This document shows positions 53,599-61,818 of a DNA stretch of 64,000 nt, piece by piece (the stretch's first letter is position 1; the number at the start of each line of letters is the position of its first letter). The DNA comes from Pseudomonas cichorii (GTDB lineage Bacteria > Pseudomonadota > Gammaproteobacteria > Pseudomonadales > Pseudomonadaceae): the NCBI RefSeq assembly GCF_003700275.1, contig NZ_RBRE01000085.1, forward strand, positions 80,635 to 144,634. Reading direction: 5' to 3'. Position numbers and translations under genes: made by a program. Below the pieces are notes generated by a model. It was not told where the DNA came from and did not search any database. It was given only the letters and a program-made list of their open reading frames with translations.

Positions 53599-54078
53599 AT
53601 GGACATTGATTCGCAACGAGCGCACTGGCTGAAACCCACCTCTCAGGAAACCGGCGTCATCATCATTTCCAACGCCAGCCTGCCCAGTTACCTCATCGAA
53701 ACACTGCACAGCGAAATCAGCGACTGGGAACAGGTGGCTTATCTGGTCATCAAGCAGTCGAGCCAGCTGGAAGAGGAATGGCTGCATGCCGAGAGCCAGG
53801 CCTTCAGTGCGCAAAAGCCATCGAGTTGCGAAGCCGATGGCCTGTTGAGTTCAATCCCCAAGACCTGCCATTTGCTGGATGTGGAAGCCGGTGACCGGGC
53901 GCGTCTGTCGTGGCTGGGTTCGGTCTGCGGGCACAAGCTGCATTTCTTCGAGCTGGAGCAATTCGAGGAACAGGCTCCGTCCAAGGCATCGATGGACGTA
54001 CAGGTAGAAGAAATCCTCGCAGCGACCCGGCATCTGGTGAAGCGCTACCTGCAGGATCACTTCATGTCGCCGTCCTGA
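53599..54078 (+). CDS. Hypothetical protein
   Basis: A 159-residue soluble protein without recognised domain. It has no signal peptide, starts MDIDSQRAHWLKPTSQETGV, contains an acidic stretch (FFELEQFEEQAP) and ends in a basic helix (ATRHLVKRYLQDHF). The codon pattern is like that of the core genes, which supports it being real. It is divergent from the DUF808 gene and converges with the Lrp-type regulator. No function is suggested. Confidence 0.6.
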   Translation: MDIDSQRAHWLKPTSQETGVIIISNASLPSYLIETLHSEISDWEQVAYLVIKQSSQLEEEWLHAESQAFSAQKPSSCEADGLLSSIPKTCHLLDVEAGDRARLSWLGSVCGHKLHFFELEQFEEQAPSKASMDVQVEEILAATRHLVKRYLQDHFMSPS

Positions 54079-54085
54079 GCCTTGC

Positions 54086-54592
54086 TCAAAGCGGAATCAG
54101 GGTGGTCGAAAGCACCTGGCGCAAGCCCATGAAAGAGCGGATCTGCCGCACACCCGGCAGGTACAGGAGCTGTTCGGCGTGCAGCCGGTTAAAGCTCTGG
54201 CTGTCCTTGGTGCGCAACAACATGAAGTAGTCGAACTCGCCGGTCACCACATGAAACTCCATGCAACCGGAGACCTTTTGCGCCGCTGCCTCGAACTGGG
54301 CGAATGAGTCCGGGGTGGAGCGGTCCAGCACCACGCCGATCAACACCACCATACCCGCGTCGAGCGCTTCGCCATTGAGCAGCGCAACCACACCCTTTAT
54401 GACCCCGGCTTCCTTCAGGCGCTCGACACGTCGCAGGCAGGCCGGCGGGCTCAGTTTGACCTTTTCCGCCAGCGCCACGTTGGAAATCGAGGCATCCCGC
54501 TGCAGCGTCTTGAGAATTGCCCGGTCAATCCGGTCCAGCAGCAGCGTGCCGTCGGAATCCGGTTTCTTGTTGCGTTCATTTATTGCTTTCAT
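54086..54592 (-). CDS. acdR: Lrp/AsnC-family regulator, probable AcdR
   Basis: A 168-residue Lrp-type regulator: a helix-turn-helix N-terminus (LDRIDRAILKTLQRDASISN, LSPPACLRRVERLKEAGVI) and a C-terminal RAM ligand domain (AGMVVLIGVVLD, FHVVTGEFDYFMLLR). It is divergently transcribed from acdS with 164 bases between the starts, the arrangement of the AcdR activator of ACC deaminase genes. The ATG at 54592 is preferred over a TTG at 54604. The symbol rests on this context. Confidence 0.82.
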   Translation of the reverse strand: MKAINERNKKPDSDGTLLLDRIDRAILKTLQRDASISNVALAEKVKLSPPACLRRVERLKEAGVIKGVVALLNGEALDAGMVVLIGVVLDRSTPDSFAQFEAAAQKVSGCMEFHVVTGEFDYFMLLRTKDSQSFNRLHAEQLLYLPGVRQIRSFMGLRQVLSTTLIPL

Positions 54593-54756
54593 AAGCACTT
54601 TCAAGAAATTAAATTAGTTTTAGATTGCCTGAGACTAACTTTCATTTCTTGAATAGACAATTCTTTGCAACCACGATTTTCGAGCATTTTTCTATGATAG
54701 GTCCATCGCCAGCACGCTGATAACGCGCTGGATATTCCTTCCCATGGAGACTCGAT

Positions 54757-55773
54757 ATGAACCTGAGCAAATTCAAGCGCTATCCCCTGACCTTCGGTCC
54801 CTCGCCGATTACCCCGCTCAAGCGCCTCAGCGAGCATCTGGGTGGCAAGGTCGAGTTGTATGCCAAGCGGGAAGACTGCAACAGCGGTCTGGCCTTTGGT
54901 GGCAACAAGACCCGCAAGCTTGAATACCTCGTTCCGGAAGCCATCGAAGGTGGTTACGACACGCTGGTGTCCATCGGCGGTATCCAGTCGAACCAGACCC
55001 GCCAGGTGGCCGCCGTCGCCGCTCACCTGGGCATGAAATGCGTGCTGGTTCAGGAGAACTGGGTCAACTACTCCGACGCGGTATATGACCGCGTGGGCAA
55101 TATCGAGATGTCGCGGATCATGGGCGCTGACGTGCGCCTGGATTCGGCAGGCTTCGACATCGGGATCCGTCCAAGCTGGGAAAAAGCCATGGACGATGTG
55201 GTCGCCAGCGGCGGCAAGCCTTTCCCGATTCCAGCGGGTTGCTCCGAGCACCCTTACGGCGGCCTGGGTTTCGTGCGTTTTGCCGATGAAGTACGCCAGC
55301 AGGAAGAGGAACTGGGCTTCAAGTTCGATTACATCGTGGTCTGCTCGGTCACCGGCAGCACTCATGCCGGCATGCTGGTCGGCTTTGCCGCCGATGGCCG
55401 GGCGCAACGAGTGATCGGGATCGACGCTTCGGCAAAACCGGAACAGACCCGCGAACAAGTACTGCGTATCGCCAGGCACACGGCCGAACTGGTGGAGCTG
55501 GGTCGTGAAATCACTGCTGAGGATGTGGTCCTCGACACCCGTTACGCCTACCCCGAATACGGCCTGCCCAACGAAGGCACCCTTGAAGCGATTCGCATGT
55601 GCGCGCGCCTGGAAGGTGTGCTGACCGATCCGGTCTATGAAGGCAAATCCATGCACGGCATGATCGACATGGTGCGCAACGGCGAATTCCCCGAAGGCTC
55701 GAAAGTGCTCTACGCCCACCTCGGCGGCGTACCGGCCCTCAATGCCTACAGCTTCCTGTTCAAGGATGGCTGA
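54757..55773 (+). CDS. acdS: 1-aminocyclopropane-1-carboxylate (ACC) deaminase
   Basis: A 338-residue PLP enzyme that splits the plant ethylene precursor ACC into ammonia and 2-oxobutyrate. Lys51 (GGNKTRK) binds PLP, and Ser78 (GIQSNQTR), Tyr294, Glu295 (PVYEGKS) and Leu322 (YAHLGG) are all present. Glu295 and Leu322 distinguish true ACC deaminases from the similar D-cysteine desulfhydrases, which have Thr at those places. The start follows a CATGGAGAC region. The Lrp-type gene in divergent orientation supports inducible control. The enzyme is typical of plant-associated pseudomonads. Confidence 0.96.
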   Translation: MNLSKFKRYPLTFGPSPITPLKRLSEHLGGKVELYAKREDCNSGLAFGGNKTRKLEYLVPEAIEGGYDTLVSIGGIQSNQTRQVAAVAAHLGMKCVLVQENWVNYSDAVYDRVGNIEMSRIMGADVRLDSAGFDIGIRPSWEKAMDDVVASGGKPFPIPAGCSEHPYGGLGFVRFADEVRQQEEELGFKFDYIVVCSVTGSTHAGMLVGFAADGRAQRVIGIDASAKPEQTREQVLRIARHTAELVELGREITAEDVVLDTRYAYPEYGLPNEGTLEAIRMCARLEGVLTDPVYEGKSMHGMIDMVRNGEFPEGSKVLYAHLGGVPALNAYSFLFKDG

Positions 55774-55868
55774 TCGCTGACCCGGGCATGATCCGCGCAA
55801 GGCCTGATTATTGAGCCTTGCGCGAGGCCGGTGCTACCATGCGCGCCCGCCGTGCAGGAATCTGGGTC

Positions 55869-56474
55869 ATGAGCAGTATTCGCGAGCGCAACAAAGAACT
55901 GATCCTGCGCGCGGCCAGCGAAGAGTTTGCCGACAAGGGCTTCGCCGCGACCAAGACCAGCGATATCGCCGCCAAGGCCGGGCTGCCCAAGCCCAATGTC
56001 TATTACTACTTCAAGTCCAAGGACAACCTTTATCGCGAGGTGCTGGAAAGCATCATCGAGCCGATCCTGCGCGCCTCGACGCCTTTCAACCCGCAAGGGG
56101 TCCCGGCCGAAGTGCTGAGCAGCTACATCCGCTCGAAAATCCAGATTTCCCGCGACCTGCCCTTCGCCTCGAAAGTCTTCGCCAGCGAGATCATGCACGG
56201 CGCCCCGCACCTGACGCCCGAGCAGATCGAACAGCTCAATGGCCAGGCCAGGCACAATATCGAATGCATCCAGGCCTGGATCGACAGTGGCCAGATTGCG
56301 CCGCTGGACCCTCATCACCTGATGTTCACCATCTGGGCTGCAACCCAGACCTATGCCGACTTCGACTGGCAGATATCCATCGTTACCGGCAAGACCCGGC
56401 TTGAAGACGAGGATTATGAAGCGGCCACCCGGACCATACTGCGGCTGGTGCTCAAGGGCTGTGAGCTGGATTGA
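55869..56474 (+). CDS. TetR-family transcriptional regulator
   Basis: A 201-residue TetR regulator with the DNA-binding N-terminus (ERNKELILRAASEEFADKGF, TSDIAAKAGLPKPNVYYYFK) and a C-terminal helical domain resembling RutR-type regulators (HLMFTIWAATQTYADFDWQI). The latter suggests, weakly, a pyrimidine or purine ligand. The ATG at 55869 follows AGGA; the frame is open upstream. No divergent partner gene identifies its target. Confidence 0.88.
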   Translation: MSSIRERNKELILRAASEEFADKGFAATKTSDIAAKAGLPKPNVYYYFKSKDNLYREVLESIIEPILRASTPFNPQGVPAEVLSSYIRSKIQISRDLPFASKVFASEIMHGAPHLTPEQIEQLNGQARHNIECIQAWIDSGQIAPLDPHHLMFTIWAATQTYADFDWQISIVTGKTRLEDEDYEAATRTILRLVLKGCELD

Positions 56475-56489
56475 CTTGCTGAACAAGCC

Positions 56490-56581
56490 AGGAGCGGATT
56501 CATCCGCGAAGGGGCCAGAACAGGCGCTACAACTGCTGCGGATCAAAGGCTTCGCGCTCGCGAATGAATTCGCTCCAACAG
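56490..56581. repeat. REP palindrome pair after the TetR gene
   Basis: GGAGCGGATTCATCCGCGAA and CTCGCGAATGAATTCGCTCC face each other with about 50 bases between. Confidence 0.8.
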
Positions 56582-56591
56582 TTTGCGCTGA

Positions 56592-56622
56592 AAACAAAAA
56601 ACCCGCCGAAGCGGGTCGTTTT
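56592..56622. terminator. Bidirectional rho-independent terminator
   Basis: AAAAAACCCGC-CGAA-GCGGGTCGTTTT: a five-base GC stem with flanking A and T runs usable in both directions. It ends the TetR transcript. The following 56623-56932 contains only the chemoreceptor promoter region; I see nothing else there. Confidence 0.8.
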
Positions 56623-56932
56623 GCACACAACACCATCCCGACATCCTGTCAGTAGCCTCCTGGCAATGGCCGATCTTCCCTTATCGCTGCATCGATCCTT
56701 CGCTGCAGTTGTTGAATTGGATCCTACATTTGTCATGATGGCGGAGCTAGAGCGGATGGCGTCTGTTCGTGTAAGCCTTTGGCTATATGCAGGCGACGTC
56801 TAAAAAAGCGTGACTGTTGTCTCAGATTTAGTCATGTTACGCCGACATCATGTAGAGAAAAGCTGAACGTCAGAGCACCGGATTGCCTGATGACTCATAA
56901 AAAAAGAAAAACAACGAATTAGGGTGAAGATC

Positions 56933-58564
56933 ATGAATATGCGCAGTTTATCCATTAGTCGGCGGCTATGGCTGATTCTCATTGTGTCTGTGCTGATGCT
57001 CTTTGTTCTGGCAGCAGCCATGCTCAAGCAGATTCATGACGATCTTTATCTGGCCAAAGCCGAGAAAACCACTCACGTGGTGCAGGCCGCCGGCGGCGTG
57101 CTGACTTATTACCAGGGGCTGGAAGCCGCTGGCACCCTGACCCGCGAGGCCGCGCAGCAGCAGGCGCTCAATACCATCAAGGCCTTGCGTTACGGCCAGA
57201 ACGACTATTTCTGGATCAACGATATGCGCCCGGTGATGATCATGCACCCGGCCAACCCCAAGCTCGATGGCCAGGATCTTTCGGGCGTGAAGGACCCGGA
57301 CGGCTTTGCGCTGTTCAATGAAATGGTGGTCGTGGCCAAGAGCAAGGGCGCCGGGCTTGTTAACTACCGCTGGCCAAAACCGGGCGCCAGCGAACCGGTG
57401 AAAAAGACCTCTTATGTACAACTGTTCCAGCCTTGGGGCTGGATCATCGGTTCGGGCGTGTATGTCGATGACGTCGCCGCAGAATTCAAGCAGCAAATGT
57501 GGAATGCAGTGCTGTTCAGCGCAGGCATTGTCCTGGTTCTGGCGCTGCTGGTGACTTTGATTGTGCGCAGCATCGTCCTGCCGTTGCGCATGACCGTCAA
57601 CGCCATGGCCAATATCGCCAGCGGCGAAAGCGACCTGACCCGCACCCTGGAAACCCAGGGCGACGACGAAATCACCCTGCTGGGCAAACACTTCAACGCC
57701 TTCACCGCCAAGCTGCGCAGCGTGGTCATCGAGTTGCAGTCTTCGGCCGTGGACCTGGGTCAGGCTTCCAGCGAACTGGGCAACAGCGCCGAGCAGGCAC
57801 AAAGCCGCAGCCAGCAGCAATCCCAGCAGATGGACCTGGTAGCCACCGCGGTCAACGAAGTGACCTACGGCGTGCAGGACGTCGCCAAGAACGCCGAACA
57901 CGCCGCCAGCGAAATGCGCGATGCCGAATCCCAGGCGCAACAGGGCCAGGTCAATATCGATAACAGCCTGCGCCAGATCGACCACTTGTCCGGCACCATC
58001 GGCCAGGCCGTCGAAGTGATGCAGACCCTGGCCAGCGAAAGCACGCAGATCGGTGGCGTTCTGGAAGTGATCAGCTCGATTGCCGAACAGACCAACCTGC
58101 TGGCACTCAACGCTGCCATCGAAGCCGCACGCGCCGGCGAGCAAGGCCGTGGCTTTGCCGTAGTGGCCGACGAAGTACGCCTGCTGGCCCAGCGGACCCA
58201 GAAGTCCACCGCCGAGATTCAGGGCATGATCGAGCGCCTGCAGCGGCACTCCGACGCGGCGGTCAAGGTGATCGGCGACAGCAGCCGTTCTTCGCAACTG
58301 ACCATCGAGCAGGCCAATCAGGCCGGCCAGAGCCTGACCTCCATCAGCCAGGCCTTGCGCAACCTCAACAGCCTGAACGCCTCGATTGCCAGCGCGACTC
58401 TGCAGCAATCGCATGTGGTCGATGACATCAACCAGAACGTCACCCAGGCCGCGCAGCTGTCCCAGGGCACGGCACTGGCGGCCGAACAGTCCACCGCTGC
58501 CAGCCAGCACCTGCGGGGTTTGAGCGAGCAGTTGAATGGTTTGCTGAAACAATTCCGCGTTTAA
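56933..58564 (+). CDS. Methyl-accepting chemotaxis protein with single Cache domain
   Basis: A 543-residue chemoreceptor. It has a first membrane helix (about residues 9-30), a periplasmic single Cache domain (TIKALRYGQNDYFWINDMRP, KLDGQDLSGVKDPDG, WGWIIGSGVYVDDV), a second helix (about 190-212), a HAMP linker, and the cytoplasmic signalling tip EQTNLLALNAAIEAARAGEQ. No CheB/CheR pentapeptide is at the end. The ATG at 56933 is chosen; a GTG at 56924 is in frame. sCache domains often bind small carboxylates, but the ligand is not predictable here. Confidence 0.93.
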   Translation: MNMRSLSISRRLWLILIVSVLMLFVLAAAMLKQIHDDLYLAKAEKTTHVVQAAGGVLTYYQGLEAAGTLTREAAQQQALNTIKALRYGQNDYFWINDMRPVMIMHPANPKLDGQDLSGVKDPDGFALFNEMVVVAKSKGAGLVNYRWPKPGASEPVKKTSYVQLFQPWGWIIGSGVYVDDVAAEFKQQMWNAVLFSAGIVLVLALLVTLIVRSIVLPLRMTVNAMANIASGESDLTRTLETQGDDEITLLGKHFNAFTAKLRSVVIELQSSAVDLGQASSELGNSAEQAQSRSQQQSQQMDLVATAVNEVTYGVQDVAKNAEHAASEMRDAESQAQQGQVNIDNSLRQIDHLSGTIGQAVEVMQTLASESTQIGGVLEVISSIAEQTNLLALNAAIEAARAGEQGRGFAVVADEVRLLAQRTQKSTAEIQGMIERLQRHSDAAVKVIGDSSRSSQLTIEQANQAGQSLTSISQALRNLNSLNASIASATLQQSHVVDDINQNVTQAAQLSQGTALAAEQSTAASQHLRGLSEQLNGLLKQFRV

Positions 58565-58645
58565 GTCGTACCGCATGACAGGCTGCACGGAACCTCGTGC
58601 AGCCTTTGTTGCCTGAGGCCTGTCCATTTATTTGCAGGGGGTCGT

Positions 58646-59467
58646 ATGCGCACACTGGAACTGGCAGGCAAAAGTGTCCCGGTGCTGGGTCAAGGCACCT
58701 GGCACATGGGCGAAAGCAGCGCTCAGCGCTCGGCGGAAATCGCCGCGTTGTGCATGGGCATCGAGCAAGGCATGACCTTGATCGACACGGCAGAAATGTA
58801 TGCCGACGGCGGCGCCGAAGAGGTAGTCAGGCAAGCCATTGCCGGCCAGCGCGACAAGGTGTTTCTGGTCAGCAAGGTCTACCCGTTCAACGCCAGTCGC
58901 GAAGGCATCCCCAAGGCCTGCGAAGCCAGCCTGCGACGCATGAATACCGACTACATCGATCTTTACCTGCTGCACTGGCCGGGCAACTACCCGCTGGGCG
59001 AAACCGTGGAAGCGTTCGAGCGGTTGCGTGAAGCGGGCAAGATCGGCAGTTGGGGTGTCTCCAATTTCGATGTGTCGGACATGATGGAACTGGACGACCC
59101 GCGCTGTGCCACCAATCAGGTGCTGTACAACCCCGAACAGCGCGGCATCGAGTTCGACCTGCTGCCGTGGGCCAGTGACCGGCACTTGCCGATCATGGCG
59201 TACTGCCCGATCGGCCAGGCCGGCGACCTGCTCTATCACCCTGCCCTGCACGAAGTCGCCAATCGCCATAGCGCCACGCCGGCCCAGATCAGTCTGGCCT
59301 GGGTGCTGCGCCAGCCGAACATGCTGGCCATCCCCAAGGCGACCAATCCCGAGCACATCCGCCTCAATATCGAGGCCGAGAAAATCGTCCTGACTGCGCA
59401 GGACCTGAGCACTCTCGATCTGGCCTGGCCGGTGCCGACCCGTAAGCGTCCGCTGGCGATGGTCTAG
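58646..59467 (+). CDS. Aldo/keto reductase
   Basis: A 273-residue NADPH-dependent aldo/keto reductase. The catalytic tetrad is visible as Asp and Tyr in LIDTAEMYADGGAEE, Lys in LVSKVYPFNAS and His in YLLHWPGNYP. The C-terminal AIPKATNPEHIRLNIE binds the cofactor phosphate. A stand-alone gene after the chemoreceptor; the carbonyl substrate is unknown. Confidence 0.9.
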   Translation: MRTLELAGKSVPVLGQGTWHMGESSAQRSAEIAALCMGIEQGMTLIDTAEMYADGGAEEVVRQAIAGQRDKVFLVSKVYPFNASREGIPKACEASLRRMNTDYIDLYLLHWPGNYPLGETVEAFERLREAGKIGSWGVSNFDVSDMMELDDPRCATNQVLYNPEQRGIEFDLLPWASDRHLPIMAYCPIGQAGDLLYHPALHEVANRHSATPAQISLAWVLRQPNMLAIPKATNPEHIRLNIEAEKIVLTAQDLSTLDLAWPVPTRKRPLAMV

Positions 59468-59578
59468 CCCTTGCCGACCGGAAACAGGCAGTAACATCCA
59501 GTCACAAATATGTCATGACAGCTTGTCATGATGCGCGCTTCACCTCCCCGCTCCGGGCAGGATTGCACGTGGAAAGCC

Positions 59579-60595
59579 ATGAACCACAGCATTGCGCAGC
59601 ATCAGGATTCGGATCTGTTTGGCCTGCTGTATGGCTTTCGCTTTTGTCCGGGTGAGCGCGGTCAGGAAATCGGTTCCAGCGCGGTCATGGATTACCTGCA
59701 GAATCCCCCGGACAACGACGATTTCATCTGGCTGCACCTCAACCTCTCGCATGCAGCCTGCGAACGCTGGATGAAGACTCACCTGCAACTGCCGGAGGAG
59801 TTTTTCGAGGCGCTGAACGAAGGCTCGCGCTCGACCCGCATCGAGCACATCGACTCTGCATTGCTGGCGGTGGTCAACGATGTGGTGTTCGACTTCAACA
59901 TGCTGTCGACCGACATCTCGACCTTGTGGGTCTGTACCCGCAGCCACCTGATGATCACCGCACGCCTGCAACCCTTGCGCTCGGTCGACAAGCTGCGTTC
60001 GGCGGTCAAGCGTGGCGAACAGTTCCACTCGCCTCTGGAACTGCTGGCTCACTTGCTCAGCGATCAGGGTGAAGTGCTGACCCAGTTCCTGCGCAAGACC
60101 AGTATCAGTGTCGACAGGATCGAAGACCAGTTGCTCTCCCAGCGCCTGAGCAACAACCGCTCGGAACTCGGTGCCATGCGCCGGGTGCTGGTGCGTCTGC
60201 AACGCCTGCTGGCGCTGGAGCCCGGTTCGCTGATGCGCCTGTTGCACCGTCCGCCGCACTGGCTGCGCGAAGAAGATGTGCAGGCGCTGCGCCAGTCCAC
60301 CGAGGAGTCGGCGCTGGTCATCAGCGACCTGATGGCCCTGGGCGAGCGCATCAAGCTGTTGCAGGAAGAAATCGCCGCCAACCTCAACGAGCAAAGCAGC
60401 CGCACGCTGTTTACCCTGACCGTGGTCACGGTGCTGGCCTTGCCGATCAATATCGTCGCCGGTTTCTTCGGCATGAATGTCGGCGGTATTCCGCTGGCTT
60501 CAGACCCGGAAGGATTCTGGGTGCTGGTGGCACTGGTGGCGACCTTTACCCTGATTGCCGGGCGCTGGGCGTTTCGCAAGCGCGGGGATTATTGA
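59579..60595 (+). CDS. zntB: ZntB-like CorA-family metal transporter
   Basis: A 338-residue CorA-superfamily protein: a large cytoplasmic N-terminal domain and two C-terminal helices joined by GMNVGGIPL, the ZntB form of the GMN pore signature. ZntB moves zinc across the inner membrane. The start at 59579 gives the usual N-terminus; the frame is open 17 codons upstream. The C-terminus ends RWAFRKRGDY. Confidence 0.88.
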   Translation: MNHSIAQHQDSDLFGLLYGFRFCPGERGQEIGSSAVMDYLQNPPDNDDFIWLHLNLSHAACERWMKTHLQLPEEFFEALNEGSRSTRIEHIDSALLAVVNDVVFDFNMLSTDISTLWVCTRSHLMITARLQPLRSVDKLRSAVKRGEQFHSPLELLAHLLSDQGEVLTQFLRKTSISVDRIEDQLLSQRLSNNRSELGAMRRVLVRLQRLLALEPGSLMRLLHRPPHWLREEDVQALRQSTEESALVISDLMALGERIKLLQEEIAANLNEQSSRTLFTLTVVTVLALPINIVAGFFGMNVGGIPLASDPEGFWVLVALVATFTLIAGRWAFRKRGDY

Positions 60596-60596
60596 G

Positions 60597-60630
60597 GGAT
60601 TTCGCGGATCAATCTGCTCCCACAAGGTCT
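60597..60630. repeat. REP half-site after zntB
   Basis: TTTCGCGGATCAATCTGCTC followed by CCACAAGG is a single diverged copy of the main REP type. Confidence 0.45.
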
Positions 60631-60645
60631 GCACACAGGCTTGAT

Positions 60646-61818
60646 CTACGGCTCTGGCGGTACATCACCCCCTGATTGGGTATCGATGCGTACCACCACC
60701 GACATGCCGGGCCTCAGTCGCTCGACTTCTGGCTGGTCGGGATCGACGATGATGCGTACCGGAATCCGCTGGGAGATTTTCACGAAGTTGCCGGTGGCGT
60801 TGTCGGCGGGCAGCAGGCTGAACTCCGAGCCGGCAGCCGGCGAGATGCGCTGGACACGTCCGCTCAGGCGGCGGTTGTTCAAGGCGTCGACGGTAAAGCT
60901 CACCGACTGGCCAAGGCGTACATCGGCCATCTGGGTTTCCTTCAGGTTGGCGATGATCCACAAGCGGTTGGGCACCAGCGCCATGAGTTGCGCGCCCGAA
61001 TTCACATAAGCGCCGAGGCGCACGCCAATCTGCCCCAGTTGCCCGTCGCGGGGCGCGAGGATGCGGGTATTGTCCAGGTCGATGCGGGCCAGTTCGATTG
61101 CCGCCTGCGCATTTTCCACCGACGCCTGCAACGAGTCGCGGTTAATGATCACGGTCTGCAAGTCTTCACGGGATATCTGCAACGCGGCCCGGGCTTCGGC
61201 CACCGCCGCAATGGCCTGGGCATCGGCAGCACGCGAGACGTCCAGTTCGCTGCGCGACACAGAGCCATCGGTGACCAGCGCCTGACTGCGACGCAGGTCG
61301 GCCGCGCTCTTGCTGCCCTGGGCGATGCTGCTCTGCAAGGCAGCCTGCCGCTGAACGATGGTGGCTTCGGCACTGCGCCGCTGTTGCAGGTTATTGGCCA
61401 GGGCGGCTTTCTGCACCGCCAGTTGCGCAACGGCCTGTTCCAGATTGCGCCGATAGATGCGGTCATCCAGGCGCACCAGCAGATCGCCGGTCTTGACGAA
61501 CTGGAAGTCCTGCACTGGCACTTCATGCACATAGCCGTTCAACTGTGTACCAATGATGGTCGTCTGGCCGCGAATCTGGGCATTTTCAGTGCTCTGGATC
61601 GGGCTGGTGAACGGCGGCAACTCCCAGGCGTACAACACGATCAGCACGCCTGCCAGGGCAATCCCGGCAAAGATCGAGGTGGAGATGATGCGCTTGCGCC
61701 GGGAACGTGGCTCACTGGTGGGCGGCGTGGTCACCGGCGGTGGCGGCGGACTGTCGGGCGCCTGGATGCTATCGGCGTTGTCACGGGCATTGGAGCCTGG
61801 TTGAGTCGGTTCATTCAT
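60646..61818 (-). CDS. HlyD/EmrA-family membrane fusion protein
   Basis: A 390-residue periplasmic adaptor of a drug efflux pump. After a Pro-rich cytoplasmic start there is one helix (IISTSIFAGIALAGVLIVLY), then the lipoyl half-motif (GYVHEVPVQDFQFVKTGDLL), a coiled-coil hairpin, and the second half-motif (ILAPRDGQLGQIGVRLGAYV). Its ATG overlaps the TGA of the transporter gene upstream as ATGA, so the two form an EmrAB-type pump. No outer-membrane factor gene is in view. Confidence 0.92.
   Translation of the reverse strand: MNEPTQPGSNARDNADSIQAPDSPPPPPVTTPPTSEPRSRRKRIISTSIFAGIALAGVLIVLYAWELPPFTSPIQSTENAQIRGQTTIIGTQLNGYVHEVPVQDFQFVKTGDLLVRLDDRIYRRNLEQAVAQLAVQKAALANNLQQRRSAEATIVQRQAALQSSIAQGSKSAADLRRSQALVTDGSVSRSELDVSRAADAQAIAAVAEARAALQISREDLQTVIINRDSLQASVENAQAAIELARIDLDNTRILAPRDGQLGQIGVRLGAYVNSGAQLMALVPNRLWIIANLKETQMADVRLGQSVSFTVDALNNRRLSGRVQRISPAAGSEFSLLPADNATGNFVKISQRIPVRIIVDPDQPEVERLRPGMSVVVRIDTQSGGDVPPEP

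Noticed and set aside
56564..56803. 79-codon frame before the chemoreceptor gene
   Set aside because: It starts inside a REP element, crosses the terminator and has no ribosome site.
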